From an uncultured Eubacteriales bacterium (GTDB lineage: Bacteria; Bacillota; Clostridia; Peptostreptococcales; Anaerovoracaceae), in the NCBI GenBank assembly GCA_902796965.1, contig CADBRA010000091.1, positions 1-53,846 on the forward strand: a stretch of DNA of 53,846 nt. The letters run 5' to 3'. Both the position numbers and the translations under genes were made by a program. The notes under the pieces are model-generated. The model was not told the DNA's origin. It was given only the letters and a program-made list of their open reading frames with translations, and did no database searches. Positions within the stretch are counted from its first letter, which is position 1. Every line of letters begins with the position of its first letter. This document shows, piece after piece, positions 35,490 to 44,573 of the stretch.

Positions 35490-36146
35490 TTAATTTGCAG
35501 ATGACGATGCATCAGCCGATGTGTCTGATTTTGCTGATGAGTCTGCTGTTTCATTCGTGGTTACAGAAGAACTGTTCACAGCTGAAGAGCTCTTTGCCAC
35601 CGAATCCTTGTCAGGCGCGTCACCTGTACGCTCAAATGTGAATTCCATGAGAGGCGACTTTTCGCTGTCAGCGCTCGTCGAATCTGAAGAGCTGTTATCG
35701 TCGTAATATCTGCCCATGTCCATGACGATTTTTCCGTCTTTTAGCGTCGCCTTGTAATTCTGAGTATCTTTAACTTCTGCGCTCGACGAACCGGCGAGTT
35801 CCTTCTTCATTTCTTCTTCAGTCATGCCGTTTGCCTCAGCGAATGACTTGAGATCGATGCTCATCTTATAGTCGTCGCCCATATTCTTCCATTTCATAGG
35901 AAAAGAGCTGCCCATCATGTCCAGCCTGCATGTACCGTCATCCCACACGTAAAGTATTACGGAATCTCCGAACGACGATCCGAGCTGACTCATGATGTCT
36001 CCGCTGCCCATGTCGAGCGCCGAACACTTCCACTCACCGAGGATAGGGTCGTCAGCTTTCGATGTTGACGAACCGCACCCGGCAAACAGAACCGCCGACA
36101 TGACTACAACGAGCACTGCTGCCAGTATTTTCTTCATTCTTTTCAT
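35490..36146 (-). CDS. predicted lipoprotein of unknown function
   Basis: 218 residues, ribosome binding site AAGGAG. A lipoprotein signal is clear: MKRMKKILAAVLVVVMSAVLFAGCGSS, with lipobox LFAGC and Cys24 as the predicted lipidated residue. The body (ILGEWKCSALDMGSG..., VILYVWDDGTCRLDMMGSSFPMKWK, YKATLKDGKIVMDMG) looks like the small beta-strand modules found in many clostridial lipoproteins. The last 60 residues are rich in Ser, Asp and Ala, likely disordered. It should sit on the outer membrane face. No function can be assigned. Confidence 0.82.
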   Translation of the reverse strand: MKRMKKILAAVLVVVMSAVLFAGCGSSTSKADDPILGEWKCSALDMGSGDIMSQLGSSFGDSVILYVWDDGTCRLDMMGSSFPMKWKNMGDDYKMSIDLKSFAEANGMTEEEMKKELAGSSSAEVKDTQNYKATLKDGKIVMDMGRYYDDNSSSDSTSADSEKSPLMEFTFERTGDAPDKDSVAKSSSAVNSSSVTTNETADSSAKSDTSADASSSAN

Positions 36147-36471
36147 AAGTTACTCCTTGTGATAATAGTGATTACTTCTCTGTGCGCTGTAATGTAACTG
36201 CTCTGTCATGACGCGCAGTCAGCCATGACATGAATATTCATCTGCGCACATTTGCGATATCCGATATTATACAACCACATGAAATATAATGCCCGGACAA
36301 TTTTCACAATTCATTCTTCTGCCGCTGGCATTCCTGATCGCTTCCACGGGCAGGCCAGCGAGTTTTTCGCCGCATAACTATGCCAAAACCACGAATGACG
36401 TCAGCGCACAGACACTTACGCAGTATCCGGACTGTCATATTCTCATATTCAATGTGCTCCCTGTACTGCGG
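36147..36471. other. intergenic region beyond the P-type ATPase gene
   Basis: No gene. It contains a perfect hairpin TGTCATG/CATGACA (36204-36230) and a partial relative of the 31-nt repeat near 36292. I could not place a promoter for the lipoprotein gene with confidence. Confidence 0.4.
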
Positions 36472-38817
36472 TCAGGCGTTTTTTCTGTCTGAGCGTACAA
36501 CAATTCTATTCCTGATGAAATTAGAGAACATCGTCAGGTACCTCATGACAGATTCCTCTGCTATCGCGAACACGACGAACAGCATTATGCACTGTGTCGA
36601 TACTGAGTTTATCGCGAACAGGCCGTGAAACATATATGTGCAAAGCATCAGCCCCGCCGCGCAGAAAGCTATGACAGCGATTCTGTACCAGTTAAGAGGC
36701 TTTGAAATATAGAGCAGTATGATGAACCCGACTATTGAGAGCAGGAATGTGCTCGCGACACCGACATCTGAAGACGACACGCCGAATGTCCTTCCGAACA
36801 CCACCATCGCAGCGATAAAGAAAAACGACGTGAGCGCCGCTGGCAGCGATGAAATGAATATTTCCTGCATGAACCTCAGCTTCTGTTTTTTCATGTTCGG
36901 CTCCAGAGCAAGCGCAAATGCCGGAATTCCTATGTTGAACATCGATATGAGCGAGATCTGCGTCGGCTGAAGCGGATAGGCAAATGCATTTATGATCGAG
37001 AAAATAGCCAGGAACATCGAAAACAGATTTTTGTATATGAACAGCGTCGCCGAGCGCGTGATATTGTTGATATCGCGGCGTCCCTCTGCGATTATTTCCT
37101 TCATTCGGGAGAAATCTGAGTCAAGCAGAACGACCTGCGCCGCCTGACGCGCCGCATCGCTGCCCTCGCCCATTGCGATTGAACAATCGGCTTCCTTCAT
37201 CGCGAGTATGTCGTTTACGCCGTCACCCGTCATCGCGACTTTATGTTTTTTCTGTTTGAGAGCTTCGACTATCTGTTTTTTCTGCTCCGGCTTGACGCGT
37301 CCGAATACAGTGTATTCGTCTACAGCCTCTCTAACCTTATCGTAGCTGTCGAGCGCCGATGCATCCACATAACTCGATGCGCCAGGAATTCCAGCAAGTT
37401 CTGCAACTTTGGAAACTGTGAGCGGATTGTCTCCCGAAATAACCTTTATCCTGACTTCCTGTTCCGTAAGGTAACTGAACGTCTCTTTTGCGTTCGGCCT
37501 GAGATTGTTGACTATGCTGACGAAAAGCACCGGCCTGAACCTGTATCCATCGTCTCTGACGAGAGCGAGCACACGCTCGCCACGGCCTGCTCTTTCTGTG
37601 ATAAGATCAGCGTTCGCGGCGGCATCGTCTTCCTCGAGCAGAAACTCAGGCGCACCGAACCGCAGGATCTCGTCGTCAGTCACCACTTCTGAATACTTCG
37701 TCGCTGAGCTGAACTGGACGACGTCAGACGCATGGAGCGGCTCCTGCTCCGGAAAGTACTTCTTGAGAGCTTCAGCTGTATCGTTTGTGTCTCCGACTGT
37801 ATATACATAGGCACCCAGCAGATTTTTCGAGTATTCAAACTGTGATGCTTCAGTGTCGGCCGGCGCAAAAAGCTCTTTTACCGTCATATGGCTATCAGTT
37901 ATCGTGCCTGTCTTGTCGACGCAGAGCACATCTACCCTTGCAAGCGTCTCTGTGCTCTTCATGTCGTGCAACAGCACCTGATTCTTCGCCAGCCTCGCCG
38001 CGCTCAGCGCCAGCGCAATCGTGACGAGAAGATAAAGGCCTTCAGGGATCATGCCGATGACAGCGCCGACCATCGATACAACGCCTTCTCTGAACGTCAG
38101 ACTGTTTACAGCCATGGACTGATACAGCAGCATAATTCCGATTGGAATGATGGCGATTCCGGCGATTCTTATGATCAGCTCCACACCCCTTATCATCTCT
38201 GAAGGCTTTTCTTTCATTTCCTTAGCCTTCTCTGTCAGCCTCGCCGCATATGAATCTGCTCCGACGTGAGTCAGCTTTGCTGCGCATTTTCCCGAGACTA
38301 TGAAACTTCCTGATTTGAGCTCGTTCCCCGGTTTTTTTTCGATCTCGTCAGATTCTCCTGTCAGCATAGATTCGTTTACGGCAAGCTTACCGTTTGTAAT
38401 CACAGCATCCGCCGGTATCTGCTGCCCGCCTCCGAGAATGATCAGATCGCCAAGAACCAGCTTGTCGGACGGGACGACCTTCTCCGATTCGTCTCTGATA
38501 ACAGTATATTTAGACTGCTCCATGATCGACAGACCATCGAGTATTTTCTTTGCGTACAGCTGCTGCACTATTCCTATTATCGTGTTCGCGATTATCACCG
38601 GAAGGAATGTCAGGTCGCGGAATGAGCCGACTATCACCAGAAGCACCGTGATAACAAAGAATATCCCGTTGAAATATGTAAAAATATTGTCCTTTATTAT
38701 CTCTTTAGTTGTCTTTGCAGATCCTTCGGGCATAGTGTTAACATTGCCTTTATTAATCTGATCTCTGACCTGGCTGCCGGTGAGACCATTATACGATGTC
38801 TGAATCGAATTATTCAT
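36472..38817 (-). CDS. P-type cation-transporting ATPase (CtpE-like)
   Basis: 781 residues. Actuator motif MLTGESDEIEKK (TGES 153-156); membrane motif IGMIPEGLYLL (PEGL 258-261); phosphorylation site CVDKTGTITDS (Asp301); and the hinge VAMTGDGVNDILAMKEADCSIAMGEGSDA. About ten membrane segments are predicted. PEGL, rather than CPC or PEGLPA, places it near the CtpE/P2-like group; mycobacterial CtpE is a calcium importer, so Ca2+ is a reasonable but unproven substrate. It lies 17 nt downstream of the aldo/keto reductase gene, so they probably share a transcript. Confidence 0.92.
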   Translation of the reverse strand: MNNSIQTSYNGLTGSQVRDQINKGNVNTMPEGSAKTTKEIIKDNIFTYFNGIFFVITVLLVIVGSFRDLTFLPVIIANTIIGIVQQLYAKKILDGLSIMEQSKYTVIRDESEKVVPSDKLVLGDLIILGGGQQIPADAVITNGKLAVNESMLTGESDEIEKKPGNELKSGSFIVSGKCAAKLTHVGADSYAARLTEKAKEMKEKPSEMIRGVELIIRIAGIAIIPIGIMLLYQSMAVNSLTFREGVVSMVGAVIGMIPEGLYLLVTIALALSAARLAKNQVLLHDMKSTETLARVDVLCVDKTGTITDSHMTVKELFAPADTEASQFEYSKNLLGAYVYTVGDTNDTAEALKKYFPEQEPLHASDVVQFSSATKYSEVVTDDEILRFGAPEFLLEEDDAAANADLITERAGRGERVLALVRDDGYRFRPVLFVSIVNNLRPNAKETFSYLTEQEVRIKVISGDNPLTVSKVAELAGIPGASSYVDASALDSYDKVREAVDEYTVFGRVKPEQKKQIVEALKQKKHKVAMTGDGVNDILAMKEADCSIAMGEGSDAARQAAQVVLLDSDFSRMKEIIAEGRRDINNITRSATLFIYKNLFSMFLAIFSIINAFAYPLQPTQISLISMFNIGIPAFALALEPNMKKQKLRFMQEIFISSLPAALTSFFFIAAMVVFGRTFGVSSSDVGVASTFLLSIVGFIILLYISKPLNWYRIAVIAFCAAGLMLCTYMFHGLFAINSVSTQCIMLFVVFAIAEESVMRYLTMFSNFIRNRIVVRSDRKNA

Positions 38818-38834
38818 AATTTAAGAACGCTGAA

Positions 38835-40004
38835 TTACGCGCCCGTGCCTTCACTTTCTGCGCTTTTTCTGCCGGGATGAAGCCTTTCGTCAAAATCTGC
38901 CATTATATCCGAGATTCTGATCTGCTGAGGGCATACCTTTTCGCAGCTGTGGCAGTGAACACATGCTCCCGGCTTTTTATCTTTGTCGAGTGCCGCGACC
39001 GCCATGATGGAAATGAAGTCGTTTTCGACAGTTTTGTTTTGATTGTAAAGCTCGATGATCCATGGAATATCGAGTCCCTGGGGACAGTGAGTCGTGCAGT
39101 AATGGCAAGCCGTGCAAGGCACGGAACCCTTCCTGATCCTGTCTGCCGCTATACTCTGAAGTGCGTCCCAGTCAGCTTCACTCAGTGCTTTATCAGTGTT
39201 CCAGATGCTGATATTCTGTACGAGCTGATCCTTGTGCGTCATTCCTGAAAGTACCATTGTGACTCCCGGAATCGTCTGCAGAAATCTGAATCCCCACTCG
39301 GCCGGAGCAAAATCAGGTTCCAGGGCATCGAGGCGCGCTTTTTCGTCCTCTGAAAAGTCTATGAGCTTTCCGCCTCTAAGCGGTTCCATAACCCAAACAG
39401 GAATGCTCCGGCAGCTCAGATCCTCTACCTTGCGCTTCGCATCCTGGAACGTCCAGTCAAACCAGTTGAGCTGCAGCTGGCAGAATTCCATATATGGTCC
39501 GTAAACTTCCATAAAACGCTCATAAGTCGTGAAATTTGCGTGTATTGAAAATCCGAGGTGTTTTATGCGTCCGTTTTCAACTTGTTTTCTGAAGTATTCC
39601 AGTATGCCGTATTGCGGATCAAGGTACTGTTCGATGTTCATCTCACACACATTGTGAATTAGATAGAAATCAAAATAGTCGACGCGGCATTTCACGAGCT
39701 GCTGTTCGAATATCTCCTTTACCTTCGGCATATTTGAAAGATCATATCCCGGGAACTTGTCCGCAAGATAAAAACTCTCTCTCGGAAACTTCGAAAGTCC
39801 CTTTCCCACAACTAATTCTGAATTCCCGCCGTGGTATCCCCATGCTGTGTCAAAATAGTTTATGCCGTGGTTATATGCATATTCGATCATGTCAAGTGCT
39901 TCGTCCTCGTTGACTTTTGTGTCGTCGCCGTCAATAACAGGAAGCCTCATGCATCCGAGGCCGAGTCCTGAAAGTTTCATCCCTTTAAAATCTCTGTATA
40001 TCAT
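38835..40004 (-). CDS. aldo/keto reductase with C-terminal 4Fe-4S domain
   Basis: 389 residues, ribosome binding site GGAGG. The N-terminal ~280 residues are an AKR barrel (LSGLGLGCMRLP, NYFDTAWGYHGGNSELVVGKGL with catalytic Tyr, DFYLIHNV). The C-terminal part has two cysteine clusters: PCTACHYCTTHCPQGLDIP and ACVHCHSCEKVCPQQIRIS, a ferredoxin-like pair of 4Fe-4S sites. Such fusions are common in anaerobes and probably link NAD(P)H or carbonyl reduction to ferredoxin. Substrate unknown. It is first in a pair with the P-type ATPase gene. Confidence 0.93.
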   Translation of the reverse strand: MIYRDFKGMKLSGLGLGCMRLPVIDGDDTKVNEDEALDMIEYAYNHGINYFDTAWGYHGGNSELVVGKGLSKFPRESFYLADKFPGYDLSNMPKVKEIFEQQLVKCRVDYFDFYLIHNVCEMNIEQYLDPQYGILEYFRKQVENGRIKHLGFSIHANFTTYERFMEVYGPYMEFCQLQLNWFDWTFQDAKRKVEDLSCRSIPVWVMEPLRGGKLIDFSEDEKARLDALEPDFAPAEWGFRFLQTIPGVTMVLSGMTHKDQLVQNISIWNTDKALSEADWDALQSIAADRIRKGSVPCTACHYCTTHCPQGLDIPWIIELYNQNKTVENDFISIMAVAALDKDKKPGACVHCHSCEKVCPQQIRISDIMADFDERLHPGRKSAESEGTGA

Positions 40005-40684
40005 ATTTTCCTCCGTCTGAAACGATGCGTGCCACGCAATCTATGTAAATGTCATTCCAAACAAGCTTATCCTCTACAGATGACTTCACCTGATACAGGA
40101 TAACCTAAATATTATTATTTTCTCATAATTTCTCAATTAGTCAACATTATGTGTTCACGGATATGGGCTTTTGAATGATTCAGAAAAACCTCACTGAAAG
40201 CAAATGCGTCAACACCAGCATAATACTCCGCAGACGCTGCACCACATTCGCGCACTCGTGAGCTCTGCTCACATCTGCGCGCATCCGCGCGCATAGACGG
40301 CTGCGCCGGATCTCGATAAAATCCACATTAAATTAGACATGTTTTACCGCAGCGCCGTCTTTGTCAGCGGATCTGACGCCATAGCAGTATTTTTCCGGCT
40401 CAGGCCGGGCCACTGCCGGATTTCTCCGACATTTCAAAGACAATCCTTTCAATATTTTTTATTTTTATGTTTCATCTGCAACAATTGGATATTACAATAT
40501 CAGTTAGATAAATGACTCATTATCTTGAGCTGCACACAGCGGCATCCGCATAATCTGCACCGGCAGGAGTACTGTGCTGCTTCTGTCTTTTCTGATGCAG
40601 ACAGAGCCTGAGTGTCTGCTGTTTCCGTCAGCACTGCATTTATTTTAATACTGCATTATTTATAATATGGAAGGAAATACAAAC
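40005..40684. other. 680-nt non-coding stretch between divergent units
   Basis: No gene. It contains three consecutive triloop/tetraloop hairpins (40258-40308). TATAAT occurs at 40661-40666 but has no good -35 and overlaps the leader of the phosphoribosyltransferase gene too closely, so I do not call it a promoter. Confidence 0.5.
40258..40308. repeat. cluster of three short GC-rich hairpins
   Basis: GTGAGC-TCT-GCTCAC (40258-40272), TGCGCGC-ATCC-GCGCGCA (40276-40293) and CGGC-TGC-GCCG (40298-40308) lie head to tail. Loops differ by one base from the TCC form, showing the family is not limited to one loop. Confidence 0.6.
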
Positions 40685-41236
40685 ATGGAATACGAGATGA
40701 CAATTGCCGGGCTTAAACGCCATCTTCCTCTGTGCCCGATAAACGACACCACACAAATCGGCGCATTTATCATGTTCGGAGACAGCGAAATCACAGAAAA
40801 GGCTGCCGCCGCGCTTCTCAAACTGGCTCCGGATTTCGACGTGATCGTTACGGCCGAATCCAAGGGCATCCCTCTCGCCCACGAAATGTCTCGCCAGTCG
40901 AGATACAGCGATTATGTCGTCATGAGGAAAGGCGCCAAGCTTTACATGAGAAATGTAATTCAGACAGAAGTCAACTCGATAACGACTGACCATATCCAGA
41001 CGCTCTGTATCGGCGAGGATGACGAAAAGCTCATAAAAGACGCTCGAGTGCTACTCGTCGACGACGTCATCAGCACCGGCGAATCCATGAAATCCATGGA
41101 AACATTAGTAAATCAGGTCGGCGGAATTGTAGCCGGCAGGATGTCTGTGCTCGCCGAAGGCGATGCCGCCGAAAGAGATGACATCGTCTTTCTCGAAAAA
41201 CTGCCGCTGTTCGACAAGGATGGAAATCCAAAGTAA
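40685..41236 (+). CDS. adenine-phosphoribosyltransferase-like protein
   Basis: I start at the second ATG (MEYEMTIAGLKRH, 183 aa) because GGAAGG lies just before it; the first ATG would overlap that ribosome binding site. The PRPP-binding motif is VLLVDDVISTGESMKSMETLV (near 119-139); FDVIVTAESKGIPLAHEMS and the flexible VVMRKGAKLY loop follow the type I phosphoribosyltransferase pattern. It resembles APRT or the purine-operon-regulator-like group; the base is not certain. It is the only plus-strand gene between hicB and thrS, and no partner is adjacent. Confidence 0.85.
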   Translation: MEYEMTIAGLKRHLPLCPINDTTQIGAFIMFGDSEITEKAAAALLKLAPDFDVIVTAESKGIPLAHEMSRQSRYSDYVVMRKGAKLYMRNVIQTEVNSITTDHIQTLCIGEDDEKLIKDARVLLVDDVISTGESMKSMETLVNQVGGIVAGRMSVLAEGDAAERDDIVFLEKLPLFDKDGNPK

Positions 41237-41282
41237 CAAATAATCAGCCTGCAGTCAGATATGAAGAATATTCGAACCGCGG

Positions 41283-41318
41283 CCGCTCCGCGGACAATGC
41301 AGCCTCCGACCAGGCTGC
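41283..41318. repeat. TCC-triloop hairpin plus adjacent stem
   Basis: CCGC-TCC-GCGG (41283-41293) is followed by GCAGCC...GGCTGC (41299-41318). A further TGAGCG/CGCTCA stem lies at about 41334-41355. Confidence 0.55.
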
Positions 41319-41375
41319 TGCGCTGCGTTTCAGCTGAGCGCCGCTCAATGCGCTCAGTCAGCTTATTGATTACTC

Positions 41376-41413
41376 AAAAAAGCGCGGCTGATCCGTGGGA
41401 GCGGATGCCGCGC
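41376..41413 (-). terminator. terminator downstream of the LytTR pseudogene
   Basis: GCGCGGC (41382-41388) pairs with GCCGCGC (41407-41413), with inner GATCCG/CGGAT pairing. On the minus strand it is followed by TTTTTT. It ends a minus-strand transcript reading through 41430-41532. Confidence 0.8.
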
Positions 41414-41429
41414 CATATCTGAATAACCT

Positions 41430-41532
41430 GGTGGTGTCAGAAGGTCATTGCACAAATGGGAGAGATTTGCAAAACGTCAGACGATGATGCGCATTGCAAG
41501 CTCACACTTCTGCGCATCATCATGACACCGCC
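41430..41532 (-). other. nested-hairpin region, possible structured RNA
   Basis: Outer arms GGTGGTGTCA (41430-41439) and TGACACCGCC (41523-41532) pair at 9 of 10 positions; an inner perfect 11-bp stem GATGATGCGCA (41483-41493) / TGCGCATCATC (41511-41521) lies just inside, and a third TGC..AAAT/ATTTGCA stem sits between. It is followed on the minus strand by a clean terminator. No reading frame. It could be a 3' UTR structure, a small RNA or a palindromic mobile repeat. Confidence 0.5.
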
Positions 41533-41538
41533 GGTCCA

Positions 41539-41947
41539 TCAGTCAAAATAACTGAGAATCTGGTCTCTGACCTCTTTATATCTTTTCTGCGGAATCGTTA
41601 TCTCCATGCCGTCAGCCATGGTCACGGAATGATATTTTATCCTTTCTATATATTGGAACAGACACGATATAGCTTCGGTGAATTCTTAAGAATATATCGT
41701 CCAGTTTTTTCTCAATCACCGAAAAGTTCTCAGACACCGTAATCTCATGATCTTCCAGGTGAATCACTGTATGGTGTCTCAGACTCTCAAGCCACATTAT
41801 CCTGTGCATAGGCATGATGATATAACTGCCTTTTCTGTCAGACACCTCTATCATCCTGTCAAATCCAAGACGTATTATTATTAATTTTATCGGGTTTCTA
41901 CAAAATTGTGAATACGGGCTGCACGAATAACCACTGTACAGGAACAA
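41539..41947 (-). pseudogene. LytTR-domain regulator, frameshifted and truncated
   Basis: The N-terminal frame reads IEVSDRKGSYIIMPMHRIMWLESLRHHTVIHLEDHEITVSENFSVIEKKL and FLRIHRSYIVSVP, a clear LytTR DNA-binding domain. The frame then runs off family, but one base later the sequence continues as YIERIKYHSVTMADGMEITIPQKRYKEVRDQILSYFD and stops at 41539. A single extra A near 41654 explains this exactly. No receiver domain is seen upstream, so the 5' half is lost as well. LytTR proteins control virulence, competence or bacteriocin genes; no target is nearby. A sequencing error could explain the frameshift but not the missing N-terminus. Confidence 0.8.
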
Positions 41948-42068
41948 ATACTCGATAACCCCTATAAAATCTGACCATTATCATCAGTCAGCCGCATCGC
42001 TCTTTCTTCAGTCCTTTCAACCGTCTGCGCCGGAAATCAGGTACATGAAACAGAGGACCGCCGCCCAC

Positions 42069-42725
42069 TCAGTCAAAGACGTCAGTTAGTTCTTCGAGCG
42101 GCTTTCTGTTCGGACTTTTCATAGGGCCGTCAGGCTTTCCTACAGGAAGAAAAGCAGTCAGATACCAGCCCGGCATCGAGAATCCGAGCTCTTCAGCTAT
42201 CAGATTCTCTATTTTTTCGTGCATGAAATTCGGACTCGTCATAAAAGCCGACCCATAGCCGAGCTCAGTAGCAGTGAGCACACCGTGCTCAATCGCCGCA
42301 CCGACGCTCATCATCGCGTTGCTGCGGACATTTAACTCGTCTATCATTTCCTGCGGTCTGCCCAGCAGGATATATTCATTCGTGGCGCAGTTAGGAACAG
42401 TTCTTGAATATATGATTATCAGAACAGGCGCTTTGAACGCAAACAGCGTAAAGAGCTTTGAGAATTTGGCAAATCGCTTTCCCTTTTTCGGATCGACTTC
42501 GCTGACTTCATCGGCAAGCGCATTCATCCCGCCGGCGATGAGTTTTTCCAGATGCTCAAGAAATATGCGATTTCTGACGATGAGGAAATGCCAATTCTGT
42601 TCATTTTCACTTGACGGCGCGAGACGCATCGCGTTTAGAATTTTTCTGATATCTTCGTCAGGCACAGGCTCGTCTCTGAATTTCCTGCACGTCTGCCTCT
42701 TTTTTATGGCTTCCTGCAATTCCAT
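42069..42725 (-). CDS. nitroreductase family protein
   Basis: 218 residues, ribosome binding site GGAGG. The start LQEAIKKRQTCRKFRDEPVPDEDIRKILNAMRLAPSSENEQNWHFLIV is the flavin-binding nitroreductase signature; SVGAAIEHGVLTATELGYGSAFM and a terminal proline-glycine segment (LPVGKPDG) complete the fold. It should bind FMN and reduce an unknown acceptor with NAD(P)H. It lies about 160 nt past the VOC gene and may be transcribed separately. Confidence 0.92.
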   Translation of the reverse strand: MELQEAIKKRQTCRKFRDEPVPDEDIRKILNAMRLAPSSENEQNWHFLIVRNRIFLEHLEKLIAGGMNALADEVSEVDPKKGKRFAKFSKLFTLFAFKAPVLIIIYSRTVPNCATNEYILLGRPQEMIDELNVRSNAMMSVGAAIEHGVLTATELGYGSAFMTSPNFMHEKIENLIAEELGFSMPGWYLTAFLPVGKPDGPMKSPNRKPLEELTDVFD

Positions 42726-42884
42726 TGCTTTCCTCCTTTAAAATTGCATTCTGATTTTCCCGTTGTATCGGCTCTAAATCTTTTCTTATTAATATGACGC
42801 ACATAAGGGGACGGATTAATATGTCCCCCATCAGATTTCAACAGCCGCTCCGCTTTTTTATACTTGCGTGCTTTTCGCCGTATA

Positions 42885-43295
42885 TCATATCCTTTCACTA
42901 AAGAATTCAATGCTCTCACCGGCAGGCCCCGTGCAGAACGCCACGCGCAGCGGGTAAACATTGCCCGGGATCGGCTGTTTAAGAATCAGATCAACGTTAT
43001 CCGGTTCCTCCGTTATCTCATAGCCTGCATTTCTTACTTTTTCAATGCACTCGTCGGGATCGTCTGTATAGAACGCGAAATGGTTGACGCTGCCGTTTCC
43101 CACACTTTCCTGACCAGACGCGAATATCTCAAGAATATCGCTTCCGCTAATCGTGAGCATAACGCCTGCGTCTTTGCCTTCTCCCCAGCTGCGCAGAACT
43201 TTCATGCCGAGGATTTCAGTATAGAATGCTGTAGTCTTCTTAAAATCCTCTGCGCTGCCGCATTTAATCGATACATGGTGAATACCCGTTATCAT
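42885..43295 (-). CDS. VOC (glyoxalase-like) family protein
   Basis: 136 residues, ribosome binding site GGAGG. MITGIHHVSIKCGSAEDFKKTTAFYTEILGMKVLR is the N-terminal VOC repeat, with the metal-binding-type His in HHVSIKC; VNHFAFYTDDPDECIEKVRNAGYEI and GESIEFF form the second repeat with a possible metal-binding Glu. Such proteins are metal-dependent lyases, epimerases or resistance binders. With gamma-glutamylcysteine-type ligases elsewhere in the window, a thiol-adduct substrate is conceivable, but not supported by sequence. Confidence 0.9.
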   Translation of the reverse strand: MITGIHHVSIKCGSAEDFKKTTAFYTEILGMKVLRSWGEGKDAGVMLTISGSDILEIFASGQESVGNGSVNHFAFYTDDPDECIEKVRNAGYEITEEPDNVDLILKQPIPGNVYPLRVAFCTGPAGESIEFFSERI

Positions 43296-43388
43296 TTTTT
43301 ATACCTCCGTTCAAAAAAATCTCCGGCATCTGTTTTATTACACTGCCGTTTTATTCGTTATTATTTTTATGAAATGCCGCGATTCCGA

Positions 43389-43399
43389 CCGCTCCGCGG
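43389..43399. repeat. TCC-triloop hairpin
   Basis: CCGC-TCC-GCGG with an outer CG/CG step across an A-A mismatch, as in the 28944 copy. It lies in the gap between the LOG and VOC genes. Confidence 0.55.
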
Positions 43400-43420
43400 A
43401 CGACTTGAGAAGACAGATTC

Positions 43421-43951
43421 TCAGCTTAGAATTTCTTTTATCTCATCGAGGCTCTCAGCAAATTTTATTCCATTCTGGCGTTTTTCGGTTGAAAATCCCT
43501 CTGCAATCATATGAGCAAGAAGTGATTTCAGGCTGTCATAATATCCGTTGAAGCTGTACAATATGCACGGTACTTCTGTCTGACGCAGAGAAACACGCGA
43601 CATCACTTCCGATATTTCTTCGAGCGTGCCAGTTCCTCCAGGAAAAGCTATGAAAGCGTCTCCGAGTTCTATCATCTTTGCTCTTCGGCCAGCCATGTCC
43701 TCTGTAACGATAAGTTCAGTAATATCTTCATGCTGCCATTCGCGGTCCACAAAAAAGCGCGGCTCCACACCTACGACTCTGCCGCCGGCTGCAAGCACGC
43801 TGTCAGCAAGACTGCCCATAAGTCCTGAACGCGATCCCCCATATACGAGCGAATTGCCGCTTCTGCCGATCCAGCATCCGAGTTCTTCCGCCGCTTCGCG
43901 GTATATCGGATTTTTTCCTTCATTTGCACCTATATATACTGTTATATTCAA
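43421..43951 (-). CDS. LOG-family (TIGR00730) protein
   Basis: 176 residues. It starts with TTG, supported by AAGGGGG upstream. The family motifs are GGSRSGLMGSLADSVLAAGG and PGGTGTLEEISEVMS. Members act as nucleotide 5'-monophosphate phosphoribohydrolases (cytokinin-activating type in plants) and share a Rossmann-like fold with lysine-decarboxylase-like annotation. In bacteria the physiological substrate is usually unknown. Spacing to the VOC gene is about 125 nt, so co-transcription is uncertain. Confidence 0.92.
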   Translation of the reverse strand: MNITVYIGANEGKNPIYREAAEELGCWIGRSGNSLVYGGSRSGLMGSLADSVLAAGGRVVGVEPRFFVDREWQHEDITELIVTEDMAGRRAKMIELGDAFIAFPGGTGTLEEISEVMSRVSLRQTEVPCILYSFNGYYDSLKSLLAHMIAEGFSTEKRQNGIKFAESLDEIKEILS

Positions 43952-44573
43952 TTCAGTATTCCCCCTTATATTCCGCAGTACGGACAGTTTACATCAACTA
44001 TGGAGACAGACAGAACGTCATTCCGCAGTTCATTTTAATGTTTTGTCACTTTCTCGAACGAACTATGTCTGCGACATTGATCATATGCTTCCATAAAAAT
44101 ATTATATCCTTCATTAGTATAGCAACGCTATTTCCTCTAAAACAGACAGGTTCATGCATCTGCAGATCAATTCTTTCTGTGATTGTTAGTTCTGAATGCG
44201 TACCTGCCTCTGACTATTTTATTATTACACGGCCTTCAGCAATTCGTTTCTGCTGTCGTCTTTTCCGTGTATTCTTGTAGTCCTGCCGGCCGTCGTATCT
44301 GCGAGTCTGCTGAAAACATCTGCTGTGGCTTCATTTCCGCAAACACCCTCAGCGACGAGAAGAAACGCAAATATTACTGATATTTTTCTGAATTCCAGCT
44401 GCTGTAAATTTATCTTCATATTTTGTATTTTGATTATCTCATATTTCTGTTTTCCCGTACCATGCTATTCATATACATGCCTTAAAACTTTATTGTTTCT
44501 TTCAGGCGCATCACATTAATAAACAGTGCCTCGTATAACGATGCAGCTTCTGAACTGATGATCCTTCCAAAAC
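43952..44573. other. non-coding stretch
   Basis: Several short frames occur (for example 44225-44419 minus), but none has a ribosome binding site or family pattern. I see no repeat or promoter that I can support. Confidence 0.4.

Noticed and set aside
40661-40666. TATAAT box in front of the phosphoribosyltransferase gene
   Set aside because: No acceptable -35 element, and transcription from it would remove the ribosome binding site.
42814-42837. GGGGAC...GTCCCC hairpin after the VOC gene as a terminator
   Set aside because: Lacks a T-tract on either strand, so I did not annotate it as a terminator.
42704-42961. 85-codon minus-strand frame between the VOC and nitroreductase genes
   Set aside because: Overlaps the ends of both genes in another frame and has no family pattern.
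44225-44419. 64-codon minus-strand frame with a hydrophobic start
   Set aside because: No ribosome binding site and no known pattern; base composition looks non-coding.
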